Source: Helicobacter_D sp964464895
Lineage (GTDB): Bacteria; Campylobacterota; Campylobacteria; Campylobacterales; Helicobacteraceae
Reading direction: 5' to 3'
Length of the DNA: 64,000 nt
Assembly (NCBI GenBank): GCA_964464895.1
Contig: CAYXGY010000004.1
Coordinates: 56,203-120,202 of the forward strand
Positions 43,328 to 52,657 of the stretch are shown here, one piece after another. The notes beneath the pieces were generated by a model, which was given only the letters and a program-made list of their open reading frames with translations, searched no databases and had not been told where the DNA came from. A program made the position numbers and the translations under genes. Position 1 is the first letter of the stretch. Each line of letters opens with the position of its first letter.

Positions 43328-43951
43328 TTACAAAGGAAAATATCCTTTGAGATTCGTGCTAAAGCCCAATAGTTCTAAGTTTAAATATCCAAATACTGCT
43401 AAACTCAATGCAGTGATGAGTTTGTCCGGGATTCCCCCTGTCTTAAAGCGCATAAAACTTGGGGTAATGTGATAATTGCGATGGTTAAAAGGTAGAAGGA
43501 GAGGCACGCCGCTTAATGTCATCATATCGCCGATGAGGTGAAAAATGCAACCCAGTAATAAGCCAATGCAAAAAATTGCTATGCTTTGCGATTCTATTGT
43601 GCTCCCAAATGCTTTGGTAAAATCTGCTACAAGAGGAATCTCATTCCAAACTTTTGCGTCTAAAAGACTTAAGAGAAAGAGCAAGATTCCAAGCAGGGCA
43701 ATGAAACAAAGACTATGTGTAAAGCCGCGATGTCCGCAAATGGATTTAATGAAATTAGAAATCCCTAAGGTTTTTTTACCAAGTAGAGAGTTGGGCTCAT
43801 CAATATCGGGCAAGAGCGAACCAAGCATAACTGCGCCATAAAAGATTCCCAAATCCGCACCGCTTAAGGGTGTGCTAGAAAGTGTATTGAAGCTTGCGAT
43901 TCCGCACGCACCAAGTCCAAGTCCGAAACTAACATGTGTTTTACCTAACAT
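43328..43951 (-). CDS. Membrane-bound metal-dependent hydrolase family protein (YdjM/DUF457-like)
   Basis: The 207-aa protein has about four hydrophobic segments and the family's His/Asp pattern: GKTHVSFG at the start, LLPDIDEPNS, GHRGFTHS and FHLIGDMMTLSG. Such proteins are annotated as metal-dependent hydrolases of unknown substrate. It follows ybeY by 9 nt on the same strand, so it is probably in the xth-ybeY transcript. Confidence 0.82.
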   Translation of the reverse strand: MLGKTHVSFGLGLGACGIASFNTLSSTPLSGADLGIFYGAVMLGSLLPDIDEPNSLLGKKTLGISNFIKSICGHRGFTHSLCFIALLGILLFLLSLLDAKVWNEIPLVADFTKAFGSTIESQSIAIFCIGLLLGCIFHLIGDMMTLSGVPLLLPFNHRNYHITPSFMRFKTGGIPDKLITALSLAVFGYLNLELLGFSTNLKGYFPL

Positions 43952-43960
43952 ACAAAGCCT

Positions 43961-44419
43961 TTAAATCTGCGGTTGTGTGCGAACAATTAAGCTTGAGGGG
44001 AGATGAAATTTGATGACTAATTCCTCCTCTTTTGCTCTTTGTTCCCCATTGTCTATTTCGTGGTCAAAGCCTACTAGATGCAAGATTCCGTGAATGAAAA
44101 GTAGGGCAATCTCTTCTTCTAGGGTATGCTTTAGCTGTTGGCTCACTTCTTGTGCGTATTCTACCGAGATAATGATACTGCCCAAAATCGGGCTAAACTC
44201 GGATTCTAATGGGAAAGAGAGCACATCAGTAGGAGATTGGACGCCGCGAAATTCCGCATTAATACTCGCAATCTTTGCGTTATCTACGAAAAGCAATTCA
44301 CAAGATTTTGAGGGTAGGTTCAAGTCTTGCAAGAGGGTTTGCAAGATAGAATCCAAAAGTGCTAAAAGTGCCTTTGTCGGCGTAAAATTGCTTTGATTAT
44401 CTATATCAATGTGCCTCAA
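43961..44419 (-). CDS. ybeY: Endoribonuclease YbeY (rRNA maturation factor)
   Basis: The 152-aa metalloprotein has the zinc motif HGILHLVGFDHE near the C terminus and the SPTDVLSFPLE segment typical of YbeY. It acts in 16S rRNA 3'-end maturation and ribosome quality control. The likely start is a TTG at 44419 inside the xth end, as no ATG is available; the true start could be a few codons later. It overlaps xth by 14 nt. Confidence 0.92.
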   Translation of the reverse strand: MRHIDIDNQSNFTPTKALLALLDSILQTLLQDLNLPSKSCELLFVDNAKIASINAEFRGVQSPTDVLSFPLESEFSPILGSIIISVEYAQEVSQQLKHTLEEEIALLFIHGILHLVGFDHEIDNGEQRAKEEELVIKFHLPSSLIVRTQPQI

Positions 44420-45164
44420 TTTCTAACCCCACAGGACAATGGTCGCTTCCTAGAATTTCAGAATAAATTTTTGCGTCAATGAGTTTGGAATCTAGTGCTT
44501 TGGAGCATAGGAAATAATCAATCCGCCACCCCGTGTTATTGGTGCGCGCCTTTCCCATATAGCTCCACCAACTATATGCCCCCTCTAAAGTGGGATAAAA
44601 ATAGCGGAAAGTATCAGTGAATCCTGCATTAAGCAAAGCAGTCATTTTTCCTCTTTCTTCATCGGTAAATCCTGCATTTCTACGATTGTTTTTAGGATTT
44701 TTTAAGTCTATTTCTTGGTGTGCGACATTTAAATCTCCGCAGACAATCACAGGCTTGTTTTGTTCTAAGTTTTTTAAGAATTTTAGGAAATCATCTTCCC
44801 ATTGCATTCGGTAATCTAGTCTTTCTAATTCTCGCTTAGAATTTGGTGTATAAACATTAACGAGATAAAAATTATTGTATTGTGCGGTAATGATTCTCCC
44901 CTCTTTGTCGTGGTGGGCAATCCCCATATCATACTGAATGCTAAGGGGTTTGGTTTTGCTTAAAATTACCACACCAGAATACCCCTTTTTCTCCGCGCTA
45001 TTCCAATATTCTTGGTAATTTGGAAAGGTAAAATCGGCTTGGTCTTGTTGCATTTTGGATTCTTGGATACAAAATATATCGGCATTAATGCGATGAAAAA
45101 AATCCATAAAACCCTTATTCATACAAGCGCGTAAGCCATTGACATTCCAAGAAATTAATTTCAT
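44406..45164 (-). CDS. xth: Exodeoxyribonuclease III (AP endonuclease)
   Basis: The 252-aa enzyme has the endonuclease/exonuclease/phosphatase fold. Motifs include ISWNVNGLRA, FCIQESK (metal-binding Glu), NVYTPNS, VCGDLNVAH and the C-terminal GSDHCPV with catalytic Asp-His. It cleaves at abasic sites, complementing nth in base excision repair. Its ATG overlaps the preceding gene by 4 nt, so several genes here are coupled. Confidence 0.96.
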   Translation of the reverse strand: MKLISWNVNGLRACMNKGFMDFFHRINADIFCIQESKMQQDQADFTFPNYQEYWNSAEKKGYSGVVILSKTKPLSIQYDMGIAHHDKEGRIITAQYNNFYLVNVYTPNSKRELERLDYRMQWEDDFLKFLKNLEQNKPVIVCGDLNVAHQEIDLKNPKNNRRNAGFTDEERGKMTALLNAGFTDTFRYFYPTLEGAYSWWSYMGKARTNNTGWRIDYFLCSKALDSKLIDAKIYSEILGSDHCPVGLEIEAH

Positions 45165-45844
45165 TTTTTTCCTTTTTGCTTAAATTTTGCAAATAATGTG
45201 CCAAAGATTGCAAGGCTGATGAATATGCCAAGCAAAACCCACATTGTGTTTTGTCCAAAATATTTGAGTTCAGAATCCAAACATTCAAGCAAATATGCCC
45301 AGCAAAGAATCGCAAGATTTGTTCCGCTTAAAACCACCAAGAGATTAAGCCAAACATTTAAACGCATAAAATATCCAATTGCTGCGCCTACAATCGGTCC
45401 TGTCATCCAAAAAGGCAACCATACAAATACGAATAGCCCAATGATTCCATAATGCTTCAGTGATTTTTCGTATTTTTGCGCCATTTCATAGATAGAGCTA
45501 AAGACTTTTTCTGCCCTTTTAAAAGTGCTCATTCCTTGAATGCTCCATACGAAAAGCGGATAAAGAATTATCACCATCGCATTTTCAATATAAATATTTA
45601 AAATTGTAGCCCAAAAAGTATTAAATCCTAATGCTAGAGACAGAGAGATTCCAGCGGCTCGCCCAAAAATCAGCGAGCTTAAGCCAATGCTTAGGAGTTC
45701 ATCTCCTATGCCATTTTGAAGCAATAGGCAAATCAAAATGGCAATCACATAGAAAACAAGTAATGTGATTCCAAATAAGAATAGTTTAGTTTCTGCACTC
45801 TGGGGTTGAGTTAGAATGAAGCGATAGAGTGCAGAATTTTTCAT
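45161..45844 (-). CDS. Small multidrug-export family membrane protein
   Basis: The 227-aa protein has about five hydrophobic segments, with conserved-looking GFNTFWATILNIYIENA and FVWLPFWMTGPIVGAAIGY. The pattern matches the family called putative small multidrug export proteins, by eye. Transport activity has not been shown for most members. The ATG overlaps the stop of the AsmA-like gene upstream by one base, and its stop overlaps the xth start. Confidence 0.78.
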   Translation of the reverse strand: MKNSALYRFILTQPQSAETKLFLFGITLLVFYVIAILICLLLQNGIGDELLSIGLSSLIFGRAAGISLSLALGFNTFWATILNIYIENAMVIILYPLFVWSIQGMSTFKRAEKVFSSIYEMAQKYEKSLKHYGIIGLFVFVWLPFWMTGPIVGAAIGYFMRLNVWLNLLVVLSGTNLAILCWAYLLECLDSELKYFGQNTMWVLLGIFISLAIFGTLFAKFKQKGKK

Positions 45845-48387
45845 TATTGTGGGTGTTTGACACTTCCACGATAAAAGGGCTCACATTGGTCTATTTCACC
45901 AATTACGGGTTTGGCAACACTCTGTGCTCCCTTTTTGATTTTTCCTAAAATTGAAGTGGCAAGATTCACTGCTGTTTCAATGGTGGTTTGCGTGATTTCA
46001 ATTTTGGGCTTATCTAGCGTGCCTTTGATTTTTTGAGAATATTTTGCACAATCCTTGTTATCTAATAAGCCAATGGTAAAATTTTGAAAAGCATTGTTAT
46101 TGAGATTGATAGCCCCAATTGCAGCCAATCTAGTTTTTCCTGTGGAAAACGCTACATCTTGTGCTGTTGCGATTCCATTATTGAGATTAAATTTCGCCTC
46201 TAACTCCTTGACGACACTTTTAGAATTGGTTGCTGCACTAAACCCTAGCATACCGACATTTGTGCCTTTTGTCGCCGCAAGACCTAGAGGACCTGCAAGC
46301 ACGAATGCACCCACGTCTAGCAAATTGATATTATTTGTATTTTCAAAGTTGCTTGCGAGTGCATCAATATCTACGGTATAAATTTCTAAATTTTTACCAT
46401 TTAGTTCTGCAATTCCATTCAAGTTTTTCAAAATCGTTTGAGCATCATTTCCTTTAATAGTTAAATCTGCATTTGCATTGAGGATTCCTCCTTTGACTAG
46501 TTTTTCGTTATTGGTGAAATGGGCTATTTTTTTCATATCCAAATTTGCACCATTTAAGGTAAGTTTTTCGTTTGCAAGTTGAATGTCCAAAGTGCCAAAG
46601 TCTTTATTTTGCAAGCTGAAACTCGGAATCTCATTTTCAAGTGCCACACTTCCCTTAAGAGAAAGCGCACCTTTGAGCACCATTTCTAGCGGATTAATAT
46701 TTGCGATTTCCGGTGTGCTTAGATTGAAGTCCGCACTATAAGCATTGTTGGGCAGGTTGATTTTTGTATTACTGATTTCAAGATTCAAATCTTTTCCATT
46801 GGCTTTGATTTGCGCACTTCCATTTCCATTTTTGAGGCTTCCGCTTCCATTGAGTGCTAAGGAAATATCTTGTTTGAAATTCATTCCACTTAATGTGTTG
46901 AGTGTGGCTTTAGCAAGAGTGATTTGTTGGGAATTTATATCAAAATCTCCATCAAAGCTAGAATCTTTGAAGTTCTTAAGATTTGCTTTTACGTTAAGCT
47001 GTCCCTCTGCATTGTAGTTAAATAATTTAGCAAGCTTTTGTAGATTTAAATTGCTAATGTCCAACGCGACATTTTCTGGCGCATAGTTATTTAAAGTAAC
47101 ATTGGTGAGCAGTTTAGAATCAAACAAATCACTCTGTGCGTGTGCTTTGAGTTTTTTAGAATCTCCACTTACTTCGGCATTAAGGGTATTATTGTTTGCA
47201 AGTTGCATTCCTTGGTACTTCAAGCTTGTAATGGTGCTATTTAATTTTGCAGTTAAATTATAATGAAGATTTTCCAAATCAATTTTATCCACTTTAGCAT
47301 TGAGATTCATTACGCCACTCGCATCATAAGATGTGGTGTTAGTGTATTGTGCAACAAGATTTAAAATTTCTTGTAAGCTTAGATTTTGCGCACTGATTGT
47401 CAAGTCTTTTGGTGTGTAGTTTGGTAGGCTTGTATGCGCTAAAATAGGATTTGTAAGAATATTTAAGGCAAGTGTTGCTTCTTGGTCGGTGATTTTGCTT
47501 GATTTTAGATTAATGTTTGCAAGCATAGGGGATTGGAGTGTGATTCCGCTTACGCCAATTTTCTCAAGTTTTATTTGAATATCGCCATTGCTTGCGTAAT
47601 CACTCAAGCCCACGCGCAGATTGTTAGAATTAAGATTGAGATAGCTAGAGGAAGCAAGTAGGGTTGTGATAATGGAATCTTTTTGTGTTTTGCCATTAAT
47701 CGCAAGCTTGATGGGTTCATTAGGCAAGAGGATTCCATAGGTTTTATTTAAGAGTGAGGTATTTGGAGAGAGTGCATTAGAGGCGATTTGGAATCCCCCA
47801 GTTGGCGCACTTAAGTCAGAAATGTCCAAATCCGCATTGAGTAAGACTTTGCCACTCGCGTATTTAGGCTGATTTAAAAAGGCAAGCAAAGATTCTACAT
47901 TAAGACCATTTTTACTTGTGATAAATAACCTTTTTGGGTTATAATCCTTGAGTGTTATATCCGCGTTAATAAGACTATTAAATGCAGTTATATCAGCTTT
48001 TACATCAATATTTCCTCCCTTTTTTACTACATCTCCGTTTAAACCGATTCCACCATTGAGATTAATGCCAATAAGTGGCTCATAAAGTTTTAAATCTTTG
48101 ATGACTGCGTGGATTTGCGCATTAGTATTGAGAGTGAAAAGCGAATAATCTCCGCTGAGTGCAATTTGGGATTTTTGTTTGTCTGTTAGACTGAAAGCAT
48201 ATTGATTAAACCCTAGTTTAAAATGTGTAAATTCCAAGCCAATAGGAGCTTGTTCGTTTGCGATTTGTGTGATTTTGTTTTTCAAAAATTCATTTCCACT
48301 GCTTGAGAATAGCCAAGCTACAACGCCACCTACAAGGAGCAAAAGTAAGACTATTAAGATTCCAAAAATTTTTAAAATTTTTTTCAT
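45844..48387 (-). CDS. AsmA-family giant envelope protein
   Basis: The 847-aa protein has an N-terminal anchor (about residues 5-27) and a long periplasmic region of repeating beta strands with many Asn, Leu and Lys residues. Its C-terminal part (about 640-800, LNGIAELNGKNLEIYTVDIDAL region) matches AsmA-type C-terminal domains. It is a candidate phospholipid carrier or assembly factor between the membranes (inference from family). It is separate from, and not closely similar by eye to, the other AsmA-like gene at 33293. Confidence 0.82.
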   Translation of the reverse strand: MKKILKIFGILIVLLLLLVGGVVAWLFSSSGNEFLKNKITQIANEQAPIGLEFTHFKLGFNQYAFSLTDKQKSQIALSGDYSLFTLNTNAQIHAVIKDLKLYEPLIGINLNGGIGLNGDVVKKGGNIDVKADITAFNSLINADITLKDYNPKRLFITSKNGLNVESLLAFLNQPKYASGKVLLNADLDISDLSAPTGGFQIASNALSPNTSLLNKTYGILLPNEPIKLAINGKTQKDSIITTLLASSSYLNLNSNNLRVGLSDYASNGDIQIKLEKIGVSGITLQSPMLANINLKSSKITDQEATLALNILTNPILAHTSLPNYTPKDLTISAQNLSLQEILNLVAQYTNTTSYDASGVMNLNAKVDKIDLENLHYNLTAKLNSTITSLKYQGMQLANNNTLNAEVSGDSKKLKAHAQSDLFDSKLLTNVTLNNYAPENVALDISNLNLQKLAKLFNYNAEGQLNVKANLKNFKDSSFDGDFDINSQQITLAKATLNTLSGMNFKQDISLALNGSGSLKNGNGSAQIKANGKDLNLEISNTKINLPNNAYSADFNLSTPEIANINPLEMVLKGALSLKGSVALENEIPSFSLQNKDFGTLDIQLANEKLTLNGANLDMKKIAHFTNNEKLVKGGILNANADLTIKGNDAQTILKNLNGIAELNGKNLEIYTVDIDALASNFENTNNINLLDVGAFVLAGPLGLAATKGTNVGMLGFSAATNSKSVVKELEAKFNLNNGIATAQDVAFSTGKTRLAAIGAINLNNNAFQNFTIGLLDNKDCAKYSQKIKGTLDKPKIEITQTTIETAVNLATSILGKIKKGAQSVAKPVIGEIDQCEPFYRGSVKHPQ

Positions 48388-48491
48388 TAGATTTGCCTTT
48401 TTTGTAGAAATATAAATATTTATGGCGCAATTTTAGCAAAATTAAATTAATAAAAACGAAACAAAAAAGATAAAATAAAGTTTTTATTCTT

Positions 48492-48517
48492 TATAGAATC
48501 GTAAAAATTGCCGATAT
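48492..48517 (+). promoter_or_regulatory. Sigma28 (FliA)-like promoter for the YjfB-like gene
   Basis: GCCGATAT at 48510-48517 matches the sigma28 -10 consensus. TATAGAAT (48492-48499), 10 bp upstream, matches the -35 consensus TAAAGTTT at 5 of 8 positions. Transcription would start at the left edge of the 30-bp palindrome. Confidence 0.65.
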
Positions 48518-48520
48518 ATA

Positions 48521-48550
48521 ATTTGTAATTCTTATATAAGAATTACAAAT
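48521..48550. repeat. 30-bp perfect palindrome in the leader of the YjfB-like gene
   Basis: The sequence is identical on both strands over 30 bp, centred between 48535 and 48536 (core GAATT/CTTATATAAG type, AT-rich). It lies between the GCCGATAT -10 box and the AAAGGAG at 48557-48563. In RNA it would form a stem at the extreme 5' end of the message, ending 6 nt before the ribosome binding site. In DNA it could be an operator. Confidence 0.85.
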
Positions 48551-48569
48551 AAACAGAAAGGAGTCTGTT

Positions 48570-48773
48570 ATGATTTCAGGAATTGATAGCGGTTCTGTGG
48601 TAGCAAGTGGTAATTTAAATGTTTTAAAAAAGGTAATGGAAAGTGAGGAGGCTTTAATGGGTTCTCTCATCAATGGATTGCAAAATACACAAGCAAATTT
48701 ACAAACTCAAGCCCCAGTAGAATCTACACAAGCTCCACAGACAAGTGCAAATAAGTTAGACATTATGGCATAA
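48570..48773 (+). CDS. Putative motility protein, YjfB-like small peptide
   Basis: The 67-aa protein reads MISGIDSGSVVASGNLNVLK at the N terminus, followed by a helix KKVMESEEALMGSLINGLQN and a disordered Gln/Ala/Thr-rich tail ending NKLDIMA. The helix matches the small YjfB family called putative motility proteins, by eye. A good AAAGGAG precedes the ATG, and the sigma28-like box supports membership in the late flagellar regulon. It is monocistronic between the AsmA-like gene (divergent) and the radical SAM gene. Confidence 0.72.
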   Translation: MISGIDSGSVVASGNLNVLKKVMESEEALMGSLINGLQNTQANLQTQAPVESTQAPQTSANKLDIMA

Positions 48774-48904
48774 AGTTAGAGCACTTTTGTGCTTTAACTA
48801 ATCTTTCATTTAAAAATCTTAAATTTATCTTTTATTTACAAAACATTTTCTATAATCGCCGATTTTATTTTTAAAATTTTCAATTGATAGAGTATAGATT
48901 CTTG

Positions 48905-50182
48905 ATGATACAACAAAATTTTTCAACCAAGTTTGTAAATAATGTAATGCGTTATGCCACGAAACATTATTTGTGTCTGCAAAAAAGTGAGCTTAACCAG
49001 CTTCCTGCACCCAATCCGCAAAAAAATAAAAATTATCTACTTTATATTCATATACCCTTTTGTGCCACGCTCTGCACTTATTGTTCTTTTAATCGTTTTT
49101 TGTTTCAAGAAGAAAAGGCGCATAATTATTTTATGAATTTGCGCAAAGAAATGCAAATGGTAAAAGATTTGGGTTATGATTTTAGCGCAATTTATGTTGG
49201 AGGAGGGACAACTTCTATTTTGCCCGATGAATTATGTGAGACGCTTGATTTAGCAAAATCACTTTTTCATATTCAAGAAGTTTCCTGTGAGTCTGACCCT
49301 AATCATTTGCAAAGAGAGACTTTAGAGAAATTTAAAGGTAGGATAGATAGGTTTTCTGTTGGCGTGCAAAGTTTTGATGATGAAATTTTGCGCAAGATTG
49401 GACGCTATGAGAAATTTGGAAGTGGAGAGGAAATCAGTCAAAAACTAAAGCAAGCAATAGGAATCTTGCCTATCTTAAACATAGATTTAATCTTTAATTT
49501 TCCCAATCAAACACAAGAAATGCTTGCAAGGGATTTGGAAATCATTCAAGCCTTAAAGCCAAATCAGCTTACGACTTATCCTTTGATGTCTTCACCTTCT
49601 GTTAAAAGCATTCTTAAACGTTCCATTGGGGAAGTAGATTTGCAGAATGAAGCGCGACTTTATGCGCAGATTCTCAATACTCTTGCTTCAGATTTTATCC
49701 CCTTATCTAGTTGGGCATTTTCACACAAAGGAAGTGAAATCTTTGACGAATATGTCGTAGATAATGCAGAATATGTTGGCATTGGCTCGGGTTCTTTTAG
49801 CTTTTTAAATGGTGCATTATATATCAATACTTTTTCACTCAAGACTTATGCACAAAGAATCCAAAATGGGCAAATGGGCGTAGTAAGAGAGCGTAAATAT
49901 TCCAAAAAGGCGCAACTACAATATCGTTTAATGGTGGAGCTTTTTGGTGGCAAGGCAAGTATAGAGCGATTCCAAACACTCTATGGAGCAGATTTAGAAA
50001 AAGATTTATTTAAGGAAATTACCTTTTTGCGTCTAAGTGGCAATATTTTTAAGCAAGGTAATGCGTATTATCCGACACAAAAGGGAAAATATCTCTTTTT
50101 ATCTATGATGAAAGAATTTTATATCGGTATGGACCGCGTACGCGAAGAATCTCGCGCTATGCTAAAAGAGGAAGATATGTAA
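48905..50182 (+). CDS. HemN-like radical SAM protein (coproporphyrinogen oxidase family)
   Basis: The 425-aa protein has the radical SAM cluster HIPFCATLCTYCSF (C-X3-C-X2-C), the GGG(T)TS motif YVGGGTTSIL, and HemN family elements such as RFSVGVQSFDD. It lacks the strict signature of a proven HemN, and several relatives do other radical chemistry, so the name is family-level only. I prefer ATG 48905 over TTG 48884; neither has a strong ribosome binding site. The H. pylori family member HP1226, by memory, has the same size. Confidence 0.82.
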   Translation: MIQQNFSTKFVNNVMRYATKHYLCLQKSELNQLPAPNPQKNKNYLLYIHIPFCATLCTYCSFNRFLFQEEKAHNYFMNLRKEMQMVKDLGYDFSAIYVGGGTTSILPDELCETLDLAKSLFHIQEVSCESDPNHLQRETLEKFKGRIDRFSVGVQSFDDEILRKIGRYEKFGSGEEISQKLKQAIGILPILNIDLIFNFPNQTQEMLARDLEIIQALKPNQLTTYPLMSSPSVKSILKRSIGEVDLQNEARLYAQILNTLASDFIPLSSWAFSHKGSEIFDEYVVDNAEYVGIGSGSFSFLNGALYINTFSLKTYAQRIQNGQMGVVRERKYSKKAQLQYRLMVELFGGKASIERFQTLYGADLEKDLFKEITFLRLSGNIFKQGNAYYPTQKGKYLFLSMMKEFYIGMDRVREESRAMLKEEDM

Positions 50183-50253
50183 GGGATTGAAGAAAAGTTT
50201 TTAAACTTGATTAAAAAATGTTATAATTTTAGAATTTTTTAAATGAGGTGGAA

Positions 50254-51318
50254 ATGCTAGGCTATCAGACTCTACGTCCTTTTCTTTTCAAAACTAATCC
50301 AGAAACTGCCCACACAATGATAGAAACTTTAGGCAAAATTGCCCCAAAGATTCCAACTTTGTTACCTTTATTGTCTTATAGAAATTGCATCAATGATTCT
50401 ATTTTGAATCAAGAGATTGATGGAATGCAATTTTATAATCCTGTTGGATTGGCGGCTGGCTTTGATAAAAATGCCACAATGATAGAATCTCTTTGTGCTT
50501 TCGGGTTTTCACATTTAGAGTTGGGTGCAGTAACGCCTCTTGCACAAAGCGGTAATGACAAACCGCGTCTTTGGCGACATATTCAAGAGGAATCTATCCA
50601 AAATGCGATGGGGTTTAATAATGAGGGTATGAATGCAGTCAATGCAAGATTGAAAACCCTTTCCCCTTTCGCGATTCCATTAGGAATTAATATTGGCAAA
50701 AATAAAGCCACACCTCAAGAAGAGGCATTAAAAGATTATTTGACTTTAGCGCAAAATTTCGCACAAACGAGCGATTATTTGAGTGTGAATCTCTCCTCTC
50801 CCAATACGCCCAATTTGCGCGAATTGCAAAACAATGATTTTATCAAAGAGCTTTTGGGTAAGATTTGTGAAGTTTATCCCAAACCAATTTATTTGAAAAT
50901 TGCCCCAGATTTAGAAATAGATTCTGCATTGGGTTTGATTGAAGTTGCAATAGGTAGTGGAGCAAAGGGTGTCATCGCTACCAATACCACTTTGGATTAT
51001 AGCCTTGTGGCGCAGCCTCAAGACAAAGGAGGAATCAGCGGAAAAGTGTTAGCTCCAAAAAGTCGTGAAATGTTGAAGCAAATTGCTTTAATGCTAAAAG
51101 GCAAAAATCAAAAAACTACATTAATTAGTGTCGGTGGAATTGCAAATGCACAAGAGGCTTATACAAGGATTCGTTTGGGAGCAAACCTTGTGCAAGTCTT
51201 TAGCGCATTGATTTTTGAAGGACCAAGCTTAGTAAGAAAAATCAACTTAGAGTTAAAAAACTATTTAGAACGTGATGGATTTAATCATATAGGTGAAGCA
51301 ATAGGCGTAGATTTATGA
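50254..51318 (+). CDS. pyrD: Dihydroorotate dehydrogenase, class 2 (quinone)
   Basis: The 354-aa membrane-associated flavoenzyme makes orotate in pyrimidine synthesis and passes electrons to quinone. It has the class 2 N-terminal helix region, NPVGLAAGFDKN, the catalytic serine segment VNLSSPNTPNLR and GGISGKVLAPKS. I place the start at ATG 50254 with GAGG 5 nt upstream; the GTG at 50248 is less likely. It heads the pyrD-M16 peptidase-dapA-SDR-pgsA-rseP cluster. Confidence 0.95.
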   Translation: MLGYQTLRPFLFKTNPETAHTMIETLGKIAPKIPTLLPLLSYRNCINDSILNQEIDGMQFYNPVGLAAGFDKNATMIESLCAFGFSHLELGAVTPLAQSGNDKPRLWRHIQEESIQNAMGFNNEGMNAVNARLKTLSPFAIPLGINIGKNKATPQEEALKDYLTLAQNFAQTSDYLSVNLSSPNTPNLRELQNNDFIKELLGKICEVYPKPIYLKIAPDLEIDSALGLIEVAIGSGAKGVIATNTTLDYSLVAQPQDKGGISGKVLAPKSREMLKQIALMLKGKNQKTTLISVGGIANAQEAYTRIRLGANLVQVFSALIFEGPSLVRKINLELKNYLERDGFNHIGEAIGVDL

Positions 51319-52649
51319 GATTAATACATATCGTTTTAAAGATTGTTTGCATTAATTTATTTTTATTAGGAGTTTTAATGGCAGGGAATAGCCCTATACA
51401 ATCTGTGCTTCCAAAACATTATCAAACAAAACTCAAGAATGGTTTGGAGGTTGTGATTATCCCACTCAAAAATCAAAGTGATGTTATCACAACAGATATA
51501 TTTTATAAAGTTGGTAGTCGTAATGAGGTAATGGGCAAAAGCGGAATCGCACATATGCTAGAGCATTTGAATTTCAAATCCACCAAAAATTTAAAAGCAG
51601 GGGAGTTTGACCAAATTGTCAAGAGTTTTGGCGGTTCTACCAATGCCGCAACAAGTTTTGATTATACGCATTATTATATCAAGTCTAGCACACAGAATCT
51701 TAGTAAGTCTTTGGAGTTGTTTAGTGAATTAATGCAGAATTTGAGCTTAAAAGATGAGGAGTTTCAGCCAGAACGCAATGTCGTAGCAGAGGAACGATTA
51801 TGGCGAACCGATAATAATCCAATGGGTTATTTATATTTTAGGCTTTTTAATACCGCCTTTGTTTATCATTCCTATCATTGGACGCCTATTGGCTTTATGG
51901 ACGATATTAGAAATTGGAGCATTGAGGACATTCGTGCTTTTCATCATCTTTATTATCAGCCACAAAACGCTGTGATTGTGATTGCAGGGGATATAGACGA
52001 GAAAGAAGCGTTAAAAGAAGTAAAAAAGCATTTTGAAAAGATTAAAAATAAAGGCGAGATTCCTTCTAAAATCCATACCAAAGAACCAAAGCAAGAGGGT
52101 GAGCGTAGGGTGAGTGTGCATAAGCCAAGTGAAGTTGAAATTTTGACACTTGCCTTTAGAATCCCTCCTTTTAATCATAAAGACCAAATTGCTCTTAACG
52201 CATTAAGCGAAATTTTAAGCGGTGGTAGAAGTAGTCCCTTAATAAGTGAGATTGTGGATAAAAAGCGGCTCGCGACAGAAATTTATGCTTATAATATGGA
52301 TTTAATAGACGATGGGTTGTTTATTTTTATGGGATTGGCAAATGTTGGTGTGAGTTTGGAGAAGTTAGAAAAAGCAATTTTATTAGAAATTGAAAAAATC
52401 AAACAAGGCAAATTAAAGATTGCAGAACTCAAGAAAGCAAAAACTAATTTGCGCACAAATTTTTTGTATGAGTTAGAATCTAGTAGCGGAGTGGCAAACC
52501 TGTTTGGAAGCTATCTCGTGCGCGGTGATTTGGAATCATTATTGCATTTTGAACAAGATTTTGATAATCTAAGCCTAGAAGATATTGTTGCAGTGGCACA
52601 AAAATATTTTGTCCCCTCCAACGCCACTATTTTAACTCTAACGAAGTAA
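51315..52649 (+). CDS. M16-family zinc metallopeptidase (PqqE/YmxG-like)
   Basis: The 444-aa exported protein has a signal peptide (about residues 1-22), the inverted zinc motif H-X-X-E-H as HMLEH, and the third ligand Glu in NVVAEERLW. The second, inactive M16 domain follows. The active residues are intact, so it should be a protease. H. pylori has the same gene between pyrD and dapA. Its ATG overlaps the pyrD stop by 4 nt. Confidence 0.92.
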   Translation: MRLIHIVLKIVCINLFLLGVLMAGNSPIQSVLPKHYQTKLKNGLEVVIIPLKNQSDVITTDIFYKVGSRNEVMGKSGIAHMLEHLNFKSTKNLKAGEFDQIVKSFGGSTNAATSFDYTHYYIKSSTQNLSKSLELFSELMQNLSLKDEEFQPERNVVAEERLWRTDNNPMGYLYFRLFNTAFVYHSYHWTPIGFMDDIRNWSIEDIRAFHHLYYQPQNAVIVIAGDIDEKEALKEVKKHFEKIKNKGEIPSKIHTKEPKQEGERRVSVHKPSEVEILTLAFRIPPFNHKDQIALNALSEILSGGRSSPLISEIVDKKRLATEIYAYNMDLIDDGLFIFMGLANVGVSLEKLEKAILLEIEKIKQGKLKIAELKKAKTNLRTNFLYELESSSGVANLFGSYLVRGDLESLLHFEQDFDNLSLEDIVAVAQKYFVPSNATILTLTK

Positions 52650-52657
52650 GGAAAACA

